Shown here: piece after piece, positions 1-4,532 of the stretch
Position numbering within the stretch: position 1 is the stretch's first letter
Layout: the number at the start of each line of letters is the position of its first letter
Assembly (NCBI GenBank): GCA_025928415.1
Contig: JAICJK010000176.1
Location: 1-6,017, forward strand
From: Solirubrobacteraceae bacterium
GTDB lineage: Bacteria; Actinomycetota; Thermoleophilia; Solirubrobacterales; Solirubrobacteraceae
Reading direction: 5' to 3'
DNA: 6,017 nucleotides
Translations under genes and position numbers: made by a program
Notes under the pieces: model-generated
Seen by the model: only the letters and a program-made list of their open reading frames with translations
What the model was told of the DNA's origin: nothing
Databases searched by the model: none

Positions 1-114
1 GCGCGGGAGGTCGCCGGCCGGGCGGTGCGCCAGGGGCTGCGCGGGCTCGGCGCGGGCGCCGGGCCGGTCGACGTGCTCGGCGTCGCGGGGCGCGCGCCGG
101 GAAGATCGCAATGA
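1..114 (+). CDS. C-terminal fragment of an unidentified protein (5' end outside the window)
   Basis: Reading frame 1 is open from the left edge to a TGA at 112-114. It gives the last 37 residues of a protein, ending in VDVLGVAGRAPGRSQ. The frame is judged real because almost every codon third position is G or C until the final few codons, the usual signature of a coding frame in this genome; frame 3 of the same stretch lacks that bias. The tail is rich in Gly, Ala and Arg and carries no motif that I recognise, so no function is offered. The stop codon lies in the loop of a small inverted repeat (104-120), and terminator-like hairpins follow at 135-155, so this is probably the end of the upstream transcription unit. 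Confidence 0.6.
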   Translation, partial: AREVAGRAVRQGLRGLGAGAGPVDVLGVAGRAPGRSQ

Positions 115-120
115 GCGATC
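104..120. repeat. Short inverted repeat around the upstream stop codon
   Basis: GATCGC at 104-109 and GCGATC at 115-120 are perfect inverted copies separated by the 5-nt loop AATGA, which contains the TGA stop of the upstream fragment. A 6-bp stem is short and has no T-run behind it, so on its own it is weak evidence of termination. It adds to the structured character of the spacer that follows. Confidence 0.4.
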
Positions 121-134
121 GTCCGCCGACGGCA

Positions 135-159
135 CCCCCGGACGCGGGGGCGTCCCTTT
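135..159 (+). terminator. Terminator-like overlapping hairpins downstream of the upstream gene
   Basis: Two perfect 6-bp stem-loops share bases and cannot form at the same time. Hairpin A is CCCCCG (135-140), loop GACG, CGGGGG (145-150). Hairpin B is GGACGC (140-145), loop GGGG, GCGTCC (150-155), followed directly by CTTT (156-159). Hairpin B with its short T-run resembles a weak intrinsic terminator for the gene ending at 114. High-GC actinobacteria often have terminators with poor U-tracts. The mutually exclusive arrangement could also be attenuator-like, but no leader peptide or ligand-binding fold is evident. The structures are seen directly; the function is inferred. Confidence 0.45.
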
Positions 160-167
160 GCCATAAT
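159..167 (+). promoter_or_regulatory. Extended -10 promoter element before the small gene at 177
   Basis: TGCCATAAT has the form TG-N-CATAAT, an extended -10 whose hexamer (162-167) matches TATAAT at five of six positions. It is a conspicuous AT-rich patch in a very GC-rich region. There are 9 nt between the hexamer and the ATG at 177, so transcription would start within a few bases of that codon and give a leaderless or nearly leaderless mRNA. No convincing -35 box is seen; the expected place falls inside the hairpin at 135-155. An extended -10 can work without one. Confidence 0.5.
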
Positions 168-176
168 CGCGATCTG

Positions 177-425
177 ATGAGGCTGCTGCGGATGAAGCCC
201 GGTCACGGCGAGGTGCTGCTGACCGAGGGGGACGTCGAGGTCCCCGAGGACGAGCGCGAGCTCGTCGCCGCGTTCCGCGAGCAGCTCGACGCCGGCATGT
301 GGGCGGCCGTCCCCGAGGAGGGCTCGGCTGGCCGCCGGGTCGCCCGCATGGTGCGCTCGTTCGACGAGGTTCCGCGTGACGCGGAGCGGGTCATCTTCTT
401 CCCGCGCGCGGCGGGCGGGCGCTGA
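177..425 (+). CDS. Small uncharacterised soluble protein (82 aa)
   Basis: I do not recognise this family. The 82-residue product is acidic in its first half and has no signal peptide, membrane segment or cysteine. Predicted features are a short N-terminal strand region (MRLLRMKPGHGEVLL), an acidic helix rich in Glu and Asp (about 24-39), the motif GMWAAVP (40-46), and a closing segment FDEVPRDAERVIFFPRAAG (62-80) that looks like a conserved core ending in a beta strand. A longer frame opens at ATG 111, overlapping the upstream stop as ATGA. I prefer 177 because codons 111-176 have many A/T third positions, unlike the rest, and that stretch holds hairpins and a -10 element. ATG 192 is also possible. 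It lies 18 bp before the next gene, suggesting co-transcription. Function unknown. Confidence 0.72.
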   Translation: MRLLRMKPGHGEVLLTEGDVEVPEDERELVAAFREQLDAGMWAAVPEEGSAGRRVARMVRSFDEVPRDAERVIFFPRAAGGR

Positions 426-443
426 GCGGGGCCGGGCGGACCG

Positions 444-1070
444 ATGATCCTCGCCCTCAGCGCCACGGCCATCGTCATCGTCGCGCTGTTGTGGGAGGTC
501 ACCTGGCCGCGGCTGGCCGAGCTGCTCGAGCAGCGCCGCGCGCGCCGGCAGCGGATCGCCGTCGACGGCTTCGACCCCGGTCGCGAGCGCCGCGCCGAGC
601 AGCGGGCGCGCCAGCTGCTCAAGTCGTGCGTCAACGACGAGGAGTGGGCGATGTACCGCGACCTCGGCTTCATCCGCGTGTGGGGCCGCCTGGCGGGTGG
701 CCCCGAGCCCGGGGCCAGCGCCGCGACGGACGCGGGGGCGCCGTACGCCTACCTGGTCTACCCCCACAAGCCGGTCATCGCGTTCCTGCCCCAGACGCGC
801 CAGCTCCTCAACGAGTACTGCGTCGAGTTCCCGGACGAGACGCGGCCCTACGGCAGCGCGCGGCTGCCCGACTCCGACGACGTCCTGGCGAAGTGGATGG
901 CGCTCACCGGGGACGAGCGGCGGCTCGTGGGCAGCGCGAACATGCACCTCCCGGGCCGCCAGGTCGACCCGAAGGCGGTGCGCCGGGACCTGTGGCGCCT
1001 AAGCGAGTGGGAGCGCGCGCGCCTGGCCCGCCAGCGCCGCCAGTCCTCCTCGCCGACCGCGCCGAGCTGA
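444..1070 (+). CDS. Uncharacterised membrane-anchored protein (208 aa)
   Basis: The N-terminus has a hydrophobic stretch (residues 2-17, Ile/Leu/Val/Ala-rich, then Trp) followed by a strongly basic region (31-37). This suggests a single membrane anchor with the rest of the protein in the cytoplasm. Residues about 24-60 are Arg/Glu/Ala/Leu-rich and probably form a long charged helix or short coiled coil. A globular part follows: SCVNDEEWAMYRDLGFIRVWG (61-81, conserved-looking), a Gly/Ala/Pro linker (85-99), then a core with YLVYPHKPVIAF (103-114) and LLNEYCVEFPDE (121-132). The C-terminus is Arg-rich and helical, ending in a Ser/Pro tail. Cys62 and Cys126 are the only cysteines. I cannot assign a family. 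The frame is secure from GC-rich third positions throughout. No clear Shine-Dalgarno is seen; it follows the 82-aa gene by 18 bp, so it is probably translated from the same message. Confidence 0.8.
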   Translation: MILALSATAIVIVALLWEVTWPRLAELLEQRRARRQRIAVDGFDPGRERRAEQRARQLLKSCVNDEEWAMYRDLGFIRVWGRLAGGPEPGASAATDAGAPYAYLVYPHKPVIAFLPQTRQLLNEYCVEFPDETRPYGSARLPDSDDVLAKWMALTGDERRLVGSANMHLPGRQVDPKAVRRDLWRLSEWERARLARQRRQSSSPTAPS

Positions 1071-1079
1071 GCCGGGCGA

Positions 1080-1091
1080 CGGCTCGAGCCG
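1080..1091. repeat. Perfect 12-nt palindrome after the 208-aa gene
   Basis: CGGCTCGAGCCG is a perfect palindrome starting 10 bp after the stop codon at 1068-1070. It could form only a very short hairpin in RNA (4-bp stem, TCGA loop) and has no T-run, so a terminator role is weak. As DNA it could equally be a dimer-binding site. Neither role is shown. Confidence 0.25.
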
Positions 1092-1107
1092 CTGCCGGGT
1101 CCGCGAC

Positions 1108-1128
1108 GCCGGCCGCCGGCCGCCGGCC
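1108..1128. repeat. Three tandem copies of GCCGGCC
   Basis: The heptamer GCCGGCC occurs three times without gaps at 1108-1114, 1115-1121 and 1122-1128, in the 103-bp spacer between the 208-aa gene and ilvD. Each unit contains the palindrome GCCGGC, so the array could fold on itself and help end transcription from the left. In a genome this GC-rich, chance or replication slippage can also produce such a repeat. Confidence 0.5.
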
Positions 1129-1158
1129 GAGCCGCGCCGGCCCGCGATCTCGGCCGGA

Positions 1159-1164
1159 TAAGGT
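1159..1164 (+). promoter_or_regulatory. -10-like hexamer for ilvD, leaderless arrangement
   Basis: TAAGGT (1159-1164) fits the TANNNT pattern typical of actinobacterial -10 elements. It stands 9 nt before the GTG at 1174, the same spacing as the CATAAT element before the gene at 177. Transcription would begin about at the start codon. The overlapping AAGG (1160-1163) could instead be a weak Shine-Dalgarno with a 10-nt spacer, so the two readings compete. No -35 match is visible 16-18 bp upstream. Confidence 0.4.
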
Positions 1165-1173
1165 TCTCCGTCC

Positions 1174-2859
1174 GTGACCACGACCGCGTTCGACCTCAAA
1201 CACCGCTCTCGCGCCCTCACCGAGGGCCCGCAGCGCGCCGCCGCCCGCTCCTACCTGCAGGCCATCGGCTTCGACGACGAGGCGATGGCCAAGCCGATCA
1301 TCGGCGTCGCCTCGACATGGATCGAGACGATGCCCTGCAACTTCCACCTGCGGGCGCTGGCCGCGAAGGTCAAGGACGGCATCAGGGCGGCCGGCGGGAC
1401 GCCGATGGAGTTCAACACGATCGCGATCTCCGACGGGATCACGATGGGGACCAGCGGGATGAAGACGAGCCTCGTCTCGCGCGAGGTCATCGCGGACTCG
1501 ATCGAGCTCACGGCCCGCGGCTACCTGTTCGACGCCGTCATCGCCCTGAGCGGCTGCGACAAGACGCTGCCCGGCACGGTCATGGCGCTCGCGCGCCTCG
1601 ACGTGCCGAGCCTCATGCTCTACGGCGGCTCGATCATGCCCGGCCGCTACCAGGGCCGCGACGTGACGATCCTCGACGTCTTCGAGGCCGTCGGCGCGCA
1701 TGCGGCGGGCACGATCGACGACGACGAGCTGCGGGCGATCGAGCGCGCCGCGAGCCCCGGCGTCGGCGCCTGCGGCGGCCAGTTCACGGCCAACACGATG
1801 GCCATGGCCTTCGAGGCGCTCGGGATCTCGCCGATCGGCTCGGCCATGGTGCCGGCGGCCGACGCGACGAAGGCCGACGTCGCCTTCGAGGCCGGCCGCC
1901 TGGTCGTCGACACGCTCAAGCAGGGCATCCGGCCCAGCGACGTCATCACGCGCCGCTCGCTGGAGAACGCGATCGCGACCGTGGCCACGGGCGGCGGCTC
2001 GACCAACGCGGTGCTGCACCTGCTCGCGGTCGCGCGCGAGGCGGGCGTGGCGCTCGACATCGACGACTTCGCCGCGGTCCTCGACCGCGTCCCGCTGCTC
2101 TGCGACCTCAAGCCGGGCGGCCGCTTCAACGCCGTCGACCTGCACCGCGCCGGCGGCATCGAGCTCGTCCTCGCCCGGCTGGCCGCCGCCGGGCACCTGC
2201 ACGAGGACGCGATCACCGTGACGGGCAAGACGATCGGCGCCCACGCGGCGACGGCCGCGGAGGCCACCGGCCAGGAGGTCGTCCGGCCGCTGTCGAACCC
2301 CCTCAAGCCGCACGGCGGCATGGCGATCCTGCGCGGCAACCTCGCGCCCGAGGGCTGCGTGGTCAAGCTGGCCGGCCACGACCGGCGCCGCCACGCCGGG
2401 CCGGCACGGGTGTTCGAGGCCGAGGAGGCCGCGATGGCCGCGGTCACCGAGGGGACCATCCGGCCCGGCGACGTCCTGGTCATCCGCAACGAGGGCCCGG
2501 CCGGCGGCCCCGGCATGCGCGAGATGCTCTCGGTCACCGCGGCGATCAACGGCGCGGGCCTCGGCGACGACGTCGCGCTGCTGACCGACGGCCGCTTCTC
2601 GGGCGCCACCCACGGCTTCATGTGCGCGCACGTCGCCCCCGAGGCCGTCCGCGGCGGCCCGATCGCCGCCGTCGCCGACGGCGAGCAGATCACGATCGAC
2701 GTCGACGCCAGGCGGCTGGACGTCGCCCTCGACGACGCCGAGATCGCCCGGCGCGTCGCGGCCTACGAGGCCCCGGAGGCCGTCGACACCACGGGCGTGC
2801 TCGCGAAGTACGCGAAGCTCGTCTCCAGCGCCGCCGAGGGCGCCGTCACGCTGGTGTAG
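1174..2859 (+). CDS. ilvD: Dihydroxy-acid dehydratase IlvD
   Basis: This enzyme (EC 4.2.1.9) dehydrates 2,3-dihydroxyisovalerate and 2,3-dihydroxy-3-methylvalerate to the 2-keto acids that lead to valine, leucine, isoleucine and pantothenate; it is cytoplasmic. The 561-aa length fits the short IlvD/Edd class. Three expected iron-sulfur cysteines are present: Cys55 (MPCN), Cys128 (SGCDKT) and Cys200 (GACGGQFTANTM). Lys130, the lysine that is carboxylated in the family, is present, as is the magnesium-binding acidic region. The C-terminal signature reads EGPAGGPGMREML (440-452) and TDGRFSGATHGF (471-482), with Ser476 as the likely catalytic base. The three-cysteine pattern suggests a [2Fe-2S] enzyme like the plant and mycobacterial forms. 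The start is GTG at 1174, followed by MTTTAFDLKHRS, a normal N-terminus. Sugar-acid dehydratases share the fold, but the 'GRFNAVDLHRAGGI' region and overall pattern favour IlvD. No other ilv gene is nearby. Confidence 0.93.
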   Translation: MTTTAFDLKHRSRALTEGPQRAAARSYLQAIGFDDEAMAKPIIGVASTWIETMPCNFHLRALAAKVKDGIRAAGGTPMEFNTIAISDGITMGTSGMKTSLVSREVIADSIELTARGYLFDAVIALSGCDKTLPGTVMALARLDVPSLMLYGGSIMPGRYQGRDVTILDVFEAVGAHAAGTIDDDELRAIERAASPGVGACGGQFTANTMAMAFEALGISPIGSAMVPAADATKADVAFEAGRLVVDTLKQGIRPSDVITRRSLENAIATVATGGGSTNAVLHLLAVAREAGVALDIDDFAAVLDRVPLLCDLKPGGRFNAVDLHRAGGIELVLARLAAAGHLHEDAITVTGKTIGAHAATAAEATGQEVVRPLSNPLKPHGGMAILRGNLAPEGCVVKLAGHDRRRHAGPARVFEAEEAAMAAVTEGTIRPGDVLVIRNEGPAGGPGMREMLSVTAAINGAGLGDDVALLTDGRFSGATHGFMCAHVAPEAVRGGPIAAVADGEQITIDVDARRLDVALDDAEIARRVAAYEAPEAVDTTGVLAKYAKLVSSAAEGAVTLV

Positions 2860-2864
2860 CGCCG

Positions 2865-2880
2865 GCGGCCGTCAGGCCGC
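2865..2880. terminator. Hairpin between convergent genes
   Basis: GCGGCC (2865-2870), loop GTCA, GGCCGC (2875-2880) is a perfect 6-bp stem-loop in the 12-bp gap between the ilvD stop (2857-2859) and the end of the opposing hydrolase gene, reaching into that gene's last codons. Its loop contains the hydrolase stop codon. Being symmetric, it would form in transcripts from both sides, as expected of a bidirectional terminator. There is no T-run, so the call is tentative. Confidence 0.35.
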
Positions 2881-3891
2881 GTCCGCTGCGTCCCTCGCAG
2901 CATCGTCGCCCGTGCGCTCGGCCTCCGCCTGCGCTGCCTCCCCCAGCGACTCCTCGCCGACGCGCGCGCCGGCGTCGTCGGCCAGGAACGCGTCGACGTC
3001 GGCGTTGAAGCGGGCCGGGCGCTCGAGCATGCTCACATGGCCGGTGTCCGCGTAGACGAGCTTGCGCGCATGGGGGATCGCGGCCGCGAAGCGGTCCGCG
3101 TCGCGCAGCGGCACCAGGCGGTCGTCGGTGCCCCAGACGATCAGCGTCGGGCAGCCGATCTTCCCGAGGCGGTCCTCGATGGGGTAGTCGGTGAGCGCGT
3201 CGAGCGCGTCGATGAAGCCCGGCTTGCCGGAGCCGTGGAGCTGCTCGGCCACCAACGGCGCCGGGATGCGCTCGGGGTGGCGGAAGACGATCGCGAGCAT
3301 CGCGCGGCGCAGGCGCTGACGGCGCGCGACGAACTCCGACCGGCTCGCGATCCACCCGCCGTACATCGTCACGAGGCGCTCGACGCGGCGCAGCGCGGCG
3401 AGCCCGCGCTCGTCGCGCATGTCCTGCGAGGAGATGCCCGCCGCCGACACGAGCACCAGGCGCTCCACGCGCTGGGGGAAGGCGATCGCGAGCTCCGCGG
3501 CGATGAACCCGCCCATCGAGTTGCCGACCACGCAGGCCGCGTCGATCCCCAGCTCGCCGAGCAGCGCGTCGAGGATCCGCGCGTAGCCGGCGATCGAGAT
3601 CTTGTCGGCCGGCATCGGGGAGGCCCCGAACCCCGGCAGGTCGAGCGCGACGACCCGGTGGTCGCGGGCGAAGTGGGGGATGTTCTCGAGCCAGTTCTGC
3701 CACGAGCCGACGAGCCCGTGCACGAACACGATCGGGTCGCCGCTGCCCATCTCGACGACGTTCACCGGGCTGCCGAGCACCGTCACCCAGCGCTGGTGCT
3801 CGCGCCAGTCGACGTCCAGCCAGGCCGAGCGCCCGACCGGCCCGTAGGCCTCGAGATCCGGTGCGACGGGCGAGGGTTCGGCGGCGGCCAT
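2872..3891 (-). CDS. Alpha/beta-fold hydrolase (339 aa)
   Basis: A cytoplasmic serine hydrolase of the alpha/beta fold (abhydrolase_1 type), resembling esterases and C-C bond hydrolases of the MhpC/BphD kind. The oxyanion segment is VFVHGLVGSWQNW (His58-Gly59). The nucleophile elbow is GNSMGG with Ser125. The acid is Asp257 in GTDDRLVP, and the histidine is His285 in DTGHVSMLERP. DLPGFGAS (84-91) is also typical. A helical cap lies at about 155-235. The substrate cannot be named: ester, lactone, epoxide-related and C-C substrates are all possible. Residues 303-339 are an Ala/Glu/Asp-rich, probably disordered tail beyond the catalytic domain. There is no signal peptide. The start is ATG at 3889-3891; AGGGG sits only 1 nt before it, too close for a normal ribosome site, and a -10-like TATGTT lies 6 nt upstream, so a leaderless mRNA is likely. 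Divergent from the nucleotidase gene, convergent with ilvD. Confidence 0.9.
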   Translation of the reverse strand: MAAAEPSPVAPDLEAYGPVGRSAWLDVDWREHQRWVTVLGSPVNVVEMGSGDPIVFVHGLVGSWQNWLENIPHFARDHRVVALDLPGFGASPMPADKISIAGYARILDALLGELGIDAACVVGNSMGGFIAAELAIAFPQRVERLVLVSAAGISSQDMRDERGLAALRRVERLVTMYGGWIASRSEFVARRQRLRRAMLAIVFRHPERIPAPLVAEQLHGSGKPGFIDALDALTDYPIEDRLGKIGCPTLIVWGTDDRLVPLRDADRFAAAIPHARKLVYADTGHVSMLERPARFNADVDAFLADDAGARVGEESLGEAAQAEAERTGDDAARDAADAA

Positions 3892-3897
3892 GCCCCT

Positions 3898-3903
3898 AAC
3901 ATA
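3898..3903 (-). promoter_or_regulatory. -10-like element for the hydrolase gene
   Basis: On the - strand, TATGTT (3903 down to 3898) fits TANNNT and ends 6 nt before the hydrolase ATG, exactly where a -10 hexamer should be for transcription starting at the first base of the start codon. No -35 box is visible. It shares 4 bp with the opposing + strand element. Confidence 0.45.
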
Positions 3904-3905
3904 AT
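3900..3905 (+). promoter_or_regulatory. -10-like element for the nucleotidase operon
   Basis: CATAAT (3900-3905) is identical to the hexamer in front of the gene at 177. It lies 12 nt before the ATG at 3918, so the 5' leader would be only about 5-6 nt. TTCGGC at 3877-3882 has 17-bp spacing but matches the -35 consensus poorly. TAACAT (3897-3902) is an alternative TANNNT reading in the same AT-rich patch. Confidence 0.45.
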
Positions 3906-3917
3906 GGGCGAACGCTC

Positions 3918-4496
3918 ATGCGCATCGCGATCGACATCGACTCCACGCTGCACCCGTACTGGCCCCAGCTCTCGGCTGCCGCGCGCCGCCGCTTCGGGAT
4001 CGAGCTGCCCTACGAGGAGCAGCTCACGTGGGGCATCACGCGCCTGAAGCCCGACCAGCTCAAGCTGTGCATCGACGAGACCCACCGCGACTCCTCGATC
4101 CTGGACGCCGAGCCCTACCCCGGGGCGGTCGAGACCATCAACGCCTGGCACGCCGCCGGGCACTTCATCCACATCACCAGCCACCGCGCGACGGGCTGCC
4201 ACCCGGCCACCGCCACCTGGCTGGAGCGCATCGGCCTGCAGTTCGACGAGCTCTACTGCAGCTACGACAAGGTGTCGCGCTGCTGTGAGATCGCCATCGA
4301 CCTGCTGATCGACGACAGCCCGGAGAACCTCTCCGAGGCGATCGGGCGCGGGATCGCGGCGGCCACGATCGAGCACCCCTGGAACCGGGACGTCATCGAG
4401 GAGGAGGGGATCGTCAGCGCCCCGGACTGGCCCGCGCTGGCGCAGCGCCTCGAGGCGGAGATGGAGCCGCTGCGCCACCGCGCCGCACGCTCCTAG
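3918..4496 (+). CDS. HAD-superfamily nucleotidase, NT5C (5'(3')-deoxyribonucleotidase)-like
   Basis: All four HAD phosphatase motifs are visible in a 192-aa protein. Motif I is DIDST (nucleophile Asp6, acid/base Asp8). Motif II is ITSHR (86-90, Thr87/Ser88). Motif III is Lys118 in YDKVSRC. Motif IV is LLIDDSPEN (129-137, Asp132/Asp133, metal binding). A helical cap between motifs I and II (about 15-65) and the overall size fit the NT5C/YqfW-type family, which dephosphorylates nucleoside monophosphates. The exact substrate is not readable. It is predicted cytoplasmic: no signal or membrane segment. Motif I has Ser in place of the usual Gly (DxDGT), which is tolerated in the superfamily. The start ATG at 3918 is followed at once by the motif I strand MRIAIDID, so it cannot lie much further in. 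Leader is very short with no clear Shine-Dalgarno. It is 36 bp upstream of the acyltransferase and probably co-transcribed. Confidence 0.82.
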   Translation: MRIAIDIDSTLHPYWPQLSAAARRRFGIELPYEEQLTWGITRLKPDQLKLCIDETHRDSSILDAEPYPGAVETINAWHAAGHFIHITSHRATGCHPATATWLERIGLQFDELYCSYDKVSRCCEIAIDLLIDDSPENLSEAIGRGIAAATIEHPWNRDVIEEEGIVSAPDWPALAQRLEAEMEPLRHRAARS

Positions 4497-4532
4497 CGGG
4501 CCCGTCGCGCGTCCCGCAGCAAGAGCGACACG

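Noticed and set aside
904..2631. A 575-codon open frame on the - strand opposite ilvD
   Set aside because: Antisense shadow of a GC-rich gene: biased Arg/Ala/Gly/Val/Asp/His composition and no recognisable domain.
1317..3008. A 563-codon open frame on the + strand overlapping ilvD in another frame
   Set aside because: Its translation is Arg/Gly/Ala/Pro-dominated without motifs, as expected when a GC-rich gene is read out of frame. IlvD in frame 1174 has clear family motifs over the same bases.
3037..4047. A 336-codon + strand frame opposite the hydrolase
   Set aside because: Shadow of the hydrolase gene; it also crosses the divergent promoter region and the nucleotidase start.
4497..4504. 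CGGGCCCG palindrome after the nucleotidase stop
   Set aside because: Only 8 nt, no loop and no T-run; such palindromes are common by chance at this base composition. Not enough to call a terminator inside a likely operon.
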